Part shown: piece by piece, positions 1-6,514 of the stretch
How positions within the stretch are numbered: position 1 is the first letter of the stretch
Layout: each line of letters starts with the position of its first letter
Source: an uncultured Ruminococcus sp.
Lineage (GTDB): Bacteria; Bacillota; Clostridia; Oscillospirales; CAG-272
Direction: 5' to 3'
NCBI GenBank assembly: GCA_902797125.1
Contig: CADBRS010000066.1
Span: 1 to 8,012, forward strand
Length of the DNA: 8,012 nucleotides
The notes under the pieces: model-generated
Databases searched by the model: none
What the model was told of the DNA's origin: nothing
Seen by the model: only the letters and a program-made list of their open reading frames with translations
Made by a program: the position numbers and the translations under genes

Positions 1-614
1 ACGAGTTCTATTTCAGACTCAGTAATTCTTCGCCCAATTACGGGTGGGGCGGCGCCATCATCTCTTTTTCGATCAAGACCCCGGTCCCGTCCGACGAGGG
101 TGAGGTTGCATACGTTCCTTTCCGTCCCTCACTCGAGAAGGAGACGCACTATCAGAAGACGCAATACAGCGAGCGCGCCGGTGAGAAGAAAACCTGGACT
201 ATCCCAACCAATTCTTCCAATCAGGACAGATCTTTCCTGATCCTGAATTCGGCTCAGTCCAACGGAGGCCTGCGTTACTGCGATGCGGCGGGAGAACTGG
301 TCTATGCTTTCGATATCACCCACGGCAAAGACAATCTGATCCAGGTGACCGTTTGTCAGAACTATTATGTGGAAGTGTCAGACAACGGACAGGACTGGTT
401 CGTCGTCGCAGATTATTCGGAGGGCGGTACGAGAGAGCGGATCCAGGGTGCCGGAAATCAGACAACGCTGACCGTTGACCCGGAAGACTTCGGACTGGAA
501 GGATATGTCTATATCCACATCCGGAACACAAACCGGACGGACGGTTACGGCGGTGCGGTCAGCAAGATCGTGTGGACTTATACCGCACTTGAAGACCGGA
601 CATACGCATTGTAA
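1..614 (+). CDS. C-terminal part of a repeat-containing, probably secreted protein with carbohydrate-binding-like modules (5' end outside window)
   Basis: The frame is open from base 3 to the TAA at 612-614 and gives 203 residues; the start lies upstream of the window. The visible part is rich in beta-strand patterns and in Asn, Thr, Tyr, Trp and Gly. Residues 121-133 (YYVEVSDNGQDWF) resemble the strand pattern of discoidin or F5/8-type-C-like and other jelly-roll modules attached to extracellular enzymes. The module end is seen twice: residues 1-26 contain SNSSPNYGWGGAI and residues 168-193 contain RNTNRTDGYGGAV, which align at an offset of 167 residues, so at least two tandem modules are present. 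No LPXTG motif, membrane segment or other anchor follows the last module; the chain ends with EDRTYAL. The most likely role is glycan or surface binding by an extracellular protein, but the catalytic part, if any, is not visible and I do not recognise a named family. No convincing terminator follows. Confidence 0.75.
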   Translation, partial: EFYFRLSNSSPNYGWGGAIISFSIKTPVPSDEGEVAYVPFRPSLEKETHYQKTQYSERAGEKKTWTIPTNSSNQDRSFLILNSAQSNGGLRYCDAAGELVYAFDITHGKDNLIQVTVCQNYYVEVSDNGQDWFVVADYSEGGTRERIQGAGNQTTLTVDPEDFGLEGYVYIHIRNTNRTDGYGGAVSKIVWTYTALEDRTYAL

Positions 615-654
615 AGAAAAAATGATAGTATTGCCTCGCTTTTACCTCTTTTTA

Positions 655-663
655 TGGTATACT
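655..663 (+). promoter_or_regulatory. Extended -10 promoter for the HD-GYP gene
   Basis: The sequence TGGTATACT combines the TGn extension with a near-consensus -10 hexamer (TATACT, 658-663). It lies about 40 bases before the ATG at 702, which leaves room for a short leader carrying the ribosome binding site AGGGAAGAG (686-694). No good -35 hexamer stands at 17 bases: TTGCCT at 631-636 would need a spacer of 21. The promoter would therefore depend on the extended -10. This is a prediction by pattern only. Confidence 0.55.
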
Positions 664-701
664 AATACAATCAGTATTTAACAACAGGGAAGAGAAGAAA
701 C

Positions 702-1988
702 ATGACGTTTTATTCTTCAATCATCATATTGACTGAAATCATGATGGTAGCTATGACTCTGCATGTCGCTCTGTATTCCGGATTTACAGGCGAGCAGAAA
801 AAGTGGTACCTTCTGACTTTCGGCTCGATCATGCTGTGCGCGGGCGCAGAATTCGCAGTCCATTGCGGCGTTTACGACCCTTCATACGCGACGATATTGA
901 CGATCATCACGATCATACAGTTTTCGCTCGCGCCGCTTTTGGGCGTGTTCTTCTCCGGTGCACTCGGTCTTCATAAAGAAGCGAGGATAGCCAGTCTGGT
1001 TTTCTCGTTGAATCTTTTGGTCGAGATCGCAGCGGCGCCTTTCGGGCTGATCTTCCACTTTGACGAAAGCGGTTATTCACGCGGAGACTGGTTTATCATC
1101 TATGAAGTGTTCTATTTCATCAGTCTCGTGTATCTGCTCATCAGCATGATCCGGGTCGGGAAGAAATTCCGCCACCGTGACATCTGGACCATCGGGATGA
1201 TAGCCGTCGTTCTCATTGCCGGGATACTGCCCATGACGCTTTTCAAGCTGAATATCACTTACATCGCGATCGCAATCAGCGCAAGTTTGTGCTACATCTA
1301 CTACAACGATCTCGTTCAGCAAGATATTCAGACCGAGCTGGTCGACAATCAGAAAAAAATTTCCGGAATGCAGGAAAGCATCATTTCCGGAATGGCGAAC
1401 CTGATTGAAAACCGGGACACGGAAACGGGCGAGCACATTTCCCGCACGAGCGCCTATGTCAGGCTGCTTGCTGAGAAGGCCCGCGCGGACGGGGTGTATG
1501 CGGATCAGCTGACGGACCATTTCATCTTTTTGTTGGATACTCTCGCACCGATGCACGACGTCGGGAAAATCGTGATCTCTGACAGCATCCTGAAAAAGCC
1601 GGGCAAACTGACCGAGCAGGAATATGCGGAGATGAAAAAGCACGCATCTGTCGGCGGACAGGTCGTACGCGAGATCCTTTCCGGAATCACCGACGAGGAA
1701 TACCTGTCTTTCGCTTCGGATATCGCTACATATCACCACGAGAGATGGGACGGGACGGGATATCCCGAGAGACGAAGGGAAGAACAGATCCCACTTTCGG
1801 CCCGCATCATGGCTATCGCGGACGTGTTCGATGCGCTCATCTCCGAACGGTGCTACAAGAAAGCCATGCCTCCCGAGGAGGCTGTGGACATCATCCGCGC
1901 GGAGGCGGGACAGCATTTCGATCCCAATCTCGCAAAGGTGTTCCTGGACCACCAGGATGAGTTCATAGCGATCAGCAAAAAGGATTAA
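702..1988 (+). CDS. Seven-helix membrane protein with C-terminal HD-GYP domain, predicted cyclic-di-GMP phosphodiesterase
   Basis: This 428-residue protein should hydrolyse the second messenger cyclic-di-GMP at the inner face of the membrane. About seven hydrophobic segments are visible, near residues 5-25, 35-54, 62-86, 96-119, 131-150, 160-181 and 184-201. A short linker (about 202-228) leads to an HD-GYP domain (about 229-420). The domain signatures are all present: ETGEH (241-245), HDVGK (285-289, the HD pair H285/D286), KKHASVGG (312-319), HHERWDGTGYP (345-355, the GYP motif), a SARIMAIADVFDAL block (366-379) and QHFDP (404-408). Nothing in the catalytic set looks lost, so I infer an active enzyme. 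No GGDEF or receiver domain is present, so the membrane part is the only candidate sensor; I do not recognise its ligand. The ATG at 702 follows AGGGAAGAG at good spacing. The gene stands alone between its own promoter and a strong terminator. Confidence 0.9.
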   Translation: MTFYSSIIILTEIMMVAMTLHVALYSGFTGEQKKWYLLTFGSIMLCAGAEFAVHCGVYDPSYATILTIITIIQFSLAPLLGVFFSGALGLHKEARIASLVFSLNLLVEIAAAPFGLIFHFDESGYSRGDWFIIYEVFYFISLVYLLISMIRVGKKFRHRDIWTIGMIAVVLIAGILPMTLFKLNITYIAIAISASLCYIYYNDLVQQDIQTELVDNQKKISGMQESIISGMANLIENRDTETGEHISRTSAYVRLLAEKARADGVYADQLTDHFIFLLDTLAPMHDVGKIVISDSILKKPGKLTEQEYAEMKKHASVGGQVVREILSGITDEEYLSFASDIATYHHERWDGTGYPERRREEQIPLSARIMAIADVFDALISERCYKKAMPPEEAVDIIRAEAGQHFDPNLAKVFLDHQDEFIAISKKD

Positions 1989-2010
1989 TGCCTGCAAAAG
2001 CAGAACATAT

Positions 2011-2064
2011 ACACAAAGGGGTCTCAGCCTTTTCGGCTTTTTGACCCCTTTGTGTTTTGTTTTT
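2011..2064 (+). terminator. Rho-independent terminator after the HD-GYP gene
   Basis: A perfect 13-base-pair stem is formed by ACACAAAGGGGTC (2011-2023) and GACCCCTTTGTGT (2043-2055), followed by a T-rich run (TTTGTTTTT, 2056-2064). The 19-base loop can itself fold as AGCC/GGCT (2026-2029 with 2035-2038). It lies 22 bases after the TAA of the HD-GYP gene and separates that gene from prfB. The upstream side has no matching A-run, so termination is expected mainly on the plus strand. Confidence 0.95.
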
Positions 2065-2087
2065 GGCATTTTGAACGCCTGAACCTG

Positions 2088-2116
2088 TTGCAAAAAGGGC
2101 TCTAATCATGTAAAAT
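2088..2116 (+). promoter_or_regulatory. Sigma-70-type promoter for the prfB operon
   Basis: TTGCAA (2088-2093) and TAAAAT (2111-2116) are separated by exactly 17 bases, each one or two bases from consensus. Transcription would begin near 2123, giving a leader of about 50 bases before the TTG at 2172. Its position just after a strong terminator supports it as the head of a new transcription unit. It is inferred from pattern only. Confidence 0.7.
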
Positions 2117-2140
2117 ATACGATAGAGTATTATGTATTTC

Positions 2141-2157
2141 CAAATCCGCCGGATTTG
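2141..2157 (+). promoter_or_regulatory. Leader stem-loop abutting the prfB ribosome binding site
   Basis: CAAATCC (2141-2147) and GGATTTG (2151-2157) pair perfectly over 7 bases around a GCC loop. The Shine-Dalgarno stretch GGTGGAGG (2158-2165) begins at the very next base. There is no T-run, so this is not a terminator. It could stabilise the mRNA 5' end, stack against the ribosome binding site, or affect initiation at the weak TTG start. The structure is directly visible; its function is inference. Confidence 0.55.
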
Positions 2158-2171
2158 GGTGGAGGATCATT

Positions 2172-3284
2172 TTGATTGTAGAACTGGAAGAAGCAAGATT
2201 GCAGTTGATCGCGATGCGGGAAACTCTGAAAGAGCTTGGCCGCGCACTCCGGATCGACTCGCTGAGAGAAAAATCCAAAGAATTGGAAGAGCAGACACTG
2301 GATCCTGAATTCTGGAACAACCAGGAGAACTCTTCGAAAGTCCTTCAACAGCTGAAGCAGTCTCAGACCACGATCAAGAATTACGAAGCACTGTGTGCAA
2401 GGCTTGAAGACGTGATCGTACTGGCCGAAATGGGTCTTGAGGAAGGGGATGAGAGCGTTCTCCCCGAAGTGCAGGCAGAACTGAAATCCATTACCGAGAT
2501 CGAAAGCACGCAACGGATCGCCGTGCTTTTGTCCGGAGAATATGATCACAACAATGCGATCATCTCGTTCCATCCCGGTGCTGGCGGCACCGAGGCACAG
2601 GACTGGGCTCAGATGCTTTACCGAATGATCACCAGGTGGTGCGACGCGCATGAATATCCCTATAAACTGACGGATTGGCAGGACGGCGACGGAGCCGGAC
2701 TGAAAAGTGCGACGATCTTCGTCGAAGGGTTCAATGCCTACGGAATGCTGAAGAGCGAGAACGGAGTCCACCGTCTGGTCCGTGTGTCTCCCTTCGATGC
2801 GGCCGGACGCCGCCATACGTCTTTTGCATCCATCGAAGTTATGCCCGAGTTCGAAAAACTGGATGAAGTCGAGATCAGGGACGAGGATATCATTTTCGAA
2901 CCTTTCCATTCCAGCGGCGCCGGAGGGCAGAACATCAACAAGGTCAGTTCTGCAGTCCGCATCACACATAAGCCCACAGGCATTGTCGTTGCGTGCCAGA
3001 CGGAACGCAGCCAGACTCAGAACAAAGAAACGGCTCTCCGCATGCTGAAATCCAAACTGATGGAGATCAAGATCAGAGAAAGACTGGATACGATCGACCA
3101 GATCCAGGGCAATAAGAACAACATCGAATGGGGTTCGCAGATCCGTTCCTACGTCTTTATGCCCTATACGCTGGTCAAAGACAACCGGACGCAATTCGAA
3201 ACCACGAACGTCGATGCCGTAATGGACGGCAATATCGACGGTTTCATCAACGCATATCTCAAATCGCTCAACGAGAAAAAATAA
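2172..3284 (+). CDS. prfB: Peptide chain release factor 2 (RF2), encoded without the programmed frameshift
   Basis: RF2 recognises UAA and UGA stop codons in the ribosomal A site and triggers release of the finished peptide. The protein has 370 residues, close to the usual 365-370. SPF, the tripeptide that reads the stop codon, is at 206-208, and the GGQ loop that enters the peptidyl transferase centre is at 251-253 (SSGAGGQNINK). The residue five before the first GGQ glycine's neighbour group, at the position matching E. coli T246, is Ser247, the form usual in bacteria. The start is TTG at 2172, with GGAGG (2161-2165) six bases upstream; the first ATG in frame (residue 15) would cut into the conserved N-terminal helix. 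Many bacteria break prfB at about codon 25 with CTT TGA C and a +1 shift. Here that position reads CTC CGG ATC GAC in one continuous frame, so this regulation is absent. The gene probably heads the downstream operon. Confidence 0.97.
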   Translation: MIVELEEARLQLIAMRETLKELGRALRIDSLREKSKELEEQTLDPEFWNNQENSSKVLQQLKQSQTTIKNYEALCARLEDVIVLAEMGLEEGDESVLPEVQAELKSITEIESTQRIAVLLSGEYDHNNAIISFHPGAGGTEAQDWAQMLYRMITRWCDAHEYPYKLTDWQDGDGAGLKSATIFVEGFNAYGMLKSENGVHRLVRVSPFDAAGRRHTSFASIEVMPEFEKLDEVEIRDEDIIFEPFHSSGAGGQNINKVSSAVRITHKPTGIVVACQTERSQTQNKETALRMLKSKLMEIKIRERLDTIDQIQGNKNNIEWGSQIRSYVFMPYTLVKDNRTQFETTNVDAVMDGNIDGFINAYLKSLNEKK

Positions 3285-3312
3285 TAGGATTAAAATCCCG
3301 GAGGAATAAAAA

Positions 3313-3525
3313 ATGAGTACATTTCAAGTCACAGAAGAGACCATCATCGGCGATCTGCTGGATCAGGATCCTTCTACAGGTAAATTCCTGATGGACATCG
3401 GCATGCATTGCCTGGGCTGCCCCATGTCCCGCGGCGAAACACTGGCCGAGGCGTGTGAGGTTCACGGCGTCAAAGTCGAAGAATTGGTCGCAAAGATCAA
3501 TGCTTATTTAAAAAATCAGGGTTGA
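3313..3525 (+). CDS. DUF1858 small redox-disulfide domain protein
   Basis: This 70-residue soluble protein consists of a single DUF1858 domain, known from small proteins described as hybrid-cluster-protein-associated redox disulfide proteins. It opens with a helical stretch (TIIGDLLDQDP), then has the signature GMHCLGCPMSRGETLAEAC at 30-48, in which Cys33 and Cys36 form a CxxC pair; Cys48 is a third cysteine. It has no signal peptide or membrane segment, so it should be cytoplasmic. A perfect GGAGG (3300-3304) stands eight bases before the ATG. It lies 28 bases after prfB and 24 bases before recO, so co-transcription is likely. No hybrid cluster protein gene is in view, and the biochemical role of the family is not established; a thiol redox or metal-related role is only suggested by the CxxC. 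Confidence 0.88.
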   Translation: MSTFQVTEETIIGDLLDQDPSTGKFLMDIGMHCLGCPMSRGETLAEACEVHGVKVEELVAKINAYLKNQG

Positions 3526-3549
3526 TTTGAACCGATTTGCGAGGTAATT

Positions 3550-4332
3550 ATGCTAGCCACAGACGCTCTTGTCATCCGCTCCGTCAAATACGGAGAGCAT
3601 GATGTTTTGCTGACGCTGCTGACCGCTGACCGCGGGCAGATGTTTGTCTGCGCCAAGGGCGGACGTTCTCTCAAAAGTGAGCAACTCGCGCTGTCGCAGC
3701 TTTTTACCTACGCAAATATGGAGATCTACGAAAAGAATGGTCGTTTTTGGCTGAAGGGCGGTTCCGTCATTCAGTCTTTTTACAAGATTTCGGATCATAT
3801 CGAGTCGCTGGCCGTTGCGTCATATATGGCGGAAACCGTCCGGGATTTTACGGCGGAAGGGGAACCTTGTCCTTCTGAACTGCAATTACTGCTCAACATG
3901 CTGTACGCCCTGGACAAAGGCATCAGAAATCCGGCTTTGATCAAAGCGGTCTGGGAGATCAGGTTGTCCTGTATATCCGGATACGCACCGGACCTGGACA
4001 GATGTTCGGGATGCGGGTCGGAGAACGCCGGATTTTTGGATCTGGAGGACGGTCATTTGCTTTGCCAGGATTGCGCAGACAGGCTGCTTTTGCGTCAGGG
4101 ACCCGACGGGATCATGGTCTACGTCCACCAAACGGTTTCTGTGAAGAGAGGCGCTTTGTCCGCTCTGAAGTACGTTTCGTCAGCATCTCCCAAAAAGCTT
4201 CTTTCCTTCGAGTTGACAGATCCGGAGGAAATCGCGAATTTTTGTGCGGTTTGCGAGGCCTTTTTCCTGTATCATGTCGGTCACGGATACACGTCTCTTG
4301 ATTTTTGTCACGATATCAGCCATGTCCAGTAA
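3550..4332 (+). CDS. recO: DNA repair protein RecO
   Basis: RecO acts with RecR (and RecF) to load RecA onto single-stranded DNA covered by SSB and to anneal strands during recombinational repair. The 260 residues match the family length. Residues 1-80 form the N-terminal OB fold, opening with the typical TDALVIRSVKYGEHDVLLTL pattern and the AKGGRS stretch (35-40). A helical part follows, then a four-cysteine zinc motif: C152 and C155 (CSGC) with C172 and C175 (CQDC). The ATG at 3550 is preceded by GAGGT (3541-3545). The gene follows the DUF1858 gene by 24 bases, and its last 11 bases overlap the likely start of trmK. In many Bacillota recO follows era; here it follows prfB and the DUF1858 gene instead. 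Confidence 0.95.
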   Translation: MLATDALVIRSVKYGEHDVLLTLLTADRGQMFVCAKGGRSLKSEQLALSQLFTYANMEIYEKNGRFWLKGGSVIQSFYKISDHIESLAVASYMAETVRDFTAEGEPCPSELQLLLNMLYALDKGIRNPALIKAVWEIRLSCISGYAPDLDRCSGCGSENAGFLDLEDGHLLCQDCADRLLLRQGPDGIMVYVHQTVSVKRGALSALKYVSSASPKKLLSFELTDPEEIANFCAVCEAFFLYHVGHGYTSLDFCHDISHVQ

Positions 4333-5044
4333 ATCATTTTTACAAGAAGAAAAGCCTGACGCAAGGCTACTTAGCGCCATTCCTTTTATCCGGGTCCATG
4401 ACAGAATAGCGGACATAGGTACGGATCACGCAAAACTTCCGATCTATCTGGTCAGGGAAGGGATCTGTCCCGAGGCTTTAGCCACGGATATCAACAAGGG
4501 ACCGCTGAAAAGAGCAGAAGACGACATCAACAGAGCAGGCTTGTCCTCACATATCAAACTGCTGCTGACCGACGGGCTTGAGGGCGTGGAACCTTTTCAC
4601 CCGGATACCATCCTGATCTTCGGGATGGGCGGGGAACTGATCGCCAGGATTCTCGGGGATGCCCCGTGGATCAAAGATCCTTCACTCAGACTGATCCTGC
4701 AGCCCATGACACATGACGAAGATCTCAGATCTTTTCTGTACACCCGCGGGTTCGAGATCATGGATGAACTGATTTCGTATGCATCAGGAAAGTATTATGT
4801 GACCATTTGTGCCTCGTTTTCAGGGAAAAACGCGGTTTACGGTCCGGAAGACGTTCTTCTGGGCGCTTTGAACGGGAAAACGGCCGATGCCTCAGTCAGA
4901 TCATGGATTGAACAAAAACTGAAGCGAACGGCCAAGATCATCCAGGAACTGGATGCGCACGGCATTCAGCCGGAACAGGATCTTTTAGACAAAATGCAAA
5001 TTTATTCGAAAAAATTGAGGAAGACACAATATGACAGTCCGTGA
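4322..5044 (+). CDS. trmK: tRNA (adenine(22)-N(1))-methyltransferase TrmK
   Basis: TrmK transfers a methyl group from S-adenosylmethionine to N1 of adenine 22 in the D-loop region of tRNA. The 240-residue protein has a class I methyltransferase fold: ADIGTDHAKLP (30-40) is the SAM-binding motif I, ATDINKGPLKRA (54-65) follows, IFGMGGELI (99-107) is the TrmK-type GMGG motif, and LILQPM (124-129) is also typical. A charged helical, probably coiled-coil tail begins near residue 195. I chose the ATG at 4322 because it puts the conserved RLLSAIPFI segment at the usual distance from the N-terminus and overlaps the recO stop by 11 bases, which favours translational coupling. Its own Shine-Dalgarno is weak. 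GTG 4244 and ATG 4274 are in-frame alternatives, but they would add 16-26 unconserved residues inside recO. The pairing with the next gene matches yqfN-yqfO of Bacillus subtilis. Confidence 0.93.
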   Translation: MSSKSFLQEEKPDARLLSAIPFIRVHDRIADIGTDHAKLPIYLVREGICPEALATDINKGPLKRAEDDINRAGLSSHIKLLLTDGLEGVEPFHPDTILIFGMGGELIARILGDAPWIKDPSLRLILQPMTHDEDLRSFLYTRGFEIMDELISYASGKYYVTICASFSGKNAVYGPEDVLLGALNGKTADASVRSWIEQKLKRTAKIIQELDAHGIQPEQDLLDKMQIYSKKLRKTQYDSP

Positions 5045-5813
5045 ATTATATGATCGGTTATCCCAGATGATCCCGCAGTCTTTGTCCTGCGAGTGGGATC
5101 ATGACGGATTGATGATCTGTCCGGATCGGGATCGGAAGGTTTCCAAAGTTTTGGTAGCCCTGGATCCGACGGAGGATATATTGGAACTGGCCTGCCGGGA
5201 ACATTTTGACGTTGTGCTGACCCACCATCCTTTCCTTTTTCATGGGCTCGAAACCGTCGATGAGTCCGACCCAAAAGGGAAAAGGGTTGTTGAACTGATT
5301 TTAAATGGCGTTTCGGTTATGTGTTTTCATACCCGGTTAGACGCACTTGAAGGCGGGGTCAACGATGCATTGGCAGAAACGCTTGAGTTGAGACTGGAAA
5401 CCGTTCAGTCTTTTCCGGTGGAGGGGTTGCCCATGGGTCGGGTTGGCTCGCTCTCAAAGCCCTGTTCACTCAGGGATTTTGTCTCCTATGTCCGGAAAAT
5501 ACTGGATGCTCCGCAAATCGTTTTCGGAGATGCGGGCAGGGAAGTCTCAAAGGTGGCCTTGCTGGGAGGATCCGGTAAAGATGAGATCCAAGCGGCCAAA
5601 GCTACCGGCGCAGACACTTTTCTGACCGGAGAATTGGGGTATCACGGTCTTTGTGATGCCTACTACAGTGGGATCAACCTGATTGCCGCGGGGCATTATG
5701 AGACCGAAAGACCTGTGATCCGGGTCTTGTCAGAAATGGTGAAAAGGATCGACTCAGGTATTCATGTCGAGATGCGTGACATGAGACCATACAACTACTT
5801 AAAAGAGGATTGA
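5031..5813 (+). CDS. Nif3-like dinuclear metal centre protein (YqfO/YbgI family)
   Basis: Members of this family form hexameric rings with two metal ions per subunit; the physiological reaction is not settled, although a GTP cyclohydrolase I type 2 annotation is widespread. The metal ligands are all visible: THHP (64-67, H65 and H66), D104 within FHTRLDA (99-105), and H222 with E226 in AGHYETE (220-226). The H-x3-E spacing matches that of YbgI. Other family landmarks are the WDHDGL stretch (22-27) and LLGGSGKDEI (177-186). At 260 residues it is the compact form; the larger Bacillus YqfO has an inserted PII-like domain that is absent here. The ATG at 5031 has GAGGAAG (5017-5023) at good spacing and lies 14 bases inside trmK, so the two are likely translated together. 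Confidence 0.92.
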   Translation: MTVRELYDRLSQMIPQSLSCEWDHDGLMICPDRDRKVSKVLVALDPTEDILELACREHFDVVLTHHPFLFHGLETVDESDPKGKRVVELILNGVSVMCFHTRLDALEGGVNDALAETLELRLETVQSFPVEGLPMGRVGSLSKPCSLRDFVSYVRKILDAPQIVFGDAGREVSKVALLGGSGKDEIQAAKATGADTFLTGELGYHGLCDAYYSGINLIAAGHYETERPVIRVLSEMVKRIDSGIHVEMRDMRPYNYLKED

Positions 5814-5821
5814 AAAGAAAA

Positions 5822-6514
5822 ATGACATATTTGATTTCAGATCTGTGCGGACGGATTGACGCATACAAAAAAATGCTGGCGCTGATTTCATTGAAAGAAT
5901 CGGACGTCCTCTATGTTTTGGGGAACAGTGTCGGAAAAGGCATCGAGTCCATCGAATTGCTCACGGAAATGAGCATGGCGGCCAATGTGCTGCCTATCTT
6001 AGGCGTTCAGGATTACGAGGCATTCAAGATTTTGAGCGGGATGAATTCGTTTCTCAAGAAAAAGGAAACTCCGGACAGCGCATTCATGAGCGAGATGGCC
6101 GCCTGGGTCTCTGACGGAGGTCAGGAGACCTTAGACGCTTTCCGCGAATTGGATCCGGACATGCAGGAAGGTATTCTGGATTATCTTTCCGAGATGGTTC
6201 TGTATGAAGAGTTAACCGTAAATGGAGCCGACTATCTGCTGGTCAGCCAGGGAATCGTGGACTATACTCCTGATCTGGAACTGGATATATGCGGTCCGGA
6301 TGACTTTTTGTCCGAGACTTTCGATTTGACAAAAGAATATGATCCCCGCCGTGTCATCATCACGGGCAGCACCTGCGTCAATGATATCCCCGGTGCAGAG
6401 AAAGACAAGATCTATTACGGCAAAAATATGATTGGATTGAATTGCAACATTGCAGGCGGGGGAAAACTGGCTTGTCTCTGCCTCGAAACCGGTCAGGAAT
6501 ATTATGTCAACTAA
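5822..6514 (+). CDS. Metallophosphoesterase-fold protein that has lost its catalytic residues (probable pseudoenzyme)
   Basis: The 230-residue protein follows the layout of the small PPP/ApaH-like serine/threonine phosphatases of Clostridia, but the active-site motifs are replaced. Where the family has DxHG this protein has DLCG (7-10); for GDxVDRG it has GNSVGKG (34-40); for GNHE it has GVQD (61-64); for the HAG histidine it has SQG (142-144); for GHT it has GST (182-184). Only the first Asp (D7) of the metal ligands remains. The scaffold is intact, including TYLISD, LYVLG, LPILG, the helical middle and the C-terminal GGGKLACLCLETGQEYYV (213-230). I infer a non-catalytic role such as binding or regulation; the partner is unknown. 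ATG 5822 is preferred because the family begins just before the ISD strand. TTG 5810, overlapping the nif3-like stop, would add four residues. GAGG (5805-5808) is 13 bases upstream of the ATG, which is rather far. Its end overlaps rlmD by 11 bases. Confidence 0.82.
   Translation: MTYLISDLCGRIDAYKKMLALISLKESDVLYVLGNSVGKGIESIELLTEMSMAANVLPILGVQDYEAFKILSGMNSFLKKKETPDSAFMSEMAAWVSDGGQETLDAFRELDPDMQEGILDYLSEMVLYEELTVNGADYLLVSQGIVDYTPDLELDICGPDDFLSETFDLTKEYDPRRVIITGSTCVNDIPGAEKDKIYYGKNMIGLNCNIAGGGKLACLCLETGQEYYVN

Noticed and set aside
611..645. GTAAAG / CTTTTAC as a terminator after the first gene
   Set aside because: The arms do not pair exactly, the stem is short and A-T only, and it runs into the likely promoter of the next gene.
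1077..2093. Long minus-strand frame of 338 codons opposite the HD-GYP gene
   Set aside because: It lies fully antisense to a gene with clear motifs, runs through the terminator, has no recognisable motifs, and looks like a codon-use mirror of the plus strand.
2117..2171. Riboswitch or leader-peptide attenuator before prfB
   Set aside because: The leader is only about 50 bases, with one short hairpin and no T-run or known aptamer pattern.
2130..3194. Long minus-strand frame of 354 codons opposite prfB
   Set aside because: prfB is unmistakable on the plus strand; the antisense translation has no family features and crosses the prfB promoter leader.
4244..4321. Upstream GTG (4244) or ATG (4274) as the trmK start
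   Set aside because: They add residues not seen in the family, lie deep inside recO, and the nearest Shine-Dalgarno-like stretches are about 15 bases away.
6450..6503. TTG at 6450 as the rlmD start
   Set aside because: The extension is unconserved and lies inside the upstream gene; ATG 6504 has a properly spaced AGGA and begins just before the TRAM domain.
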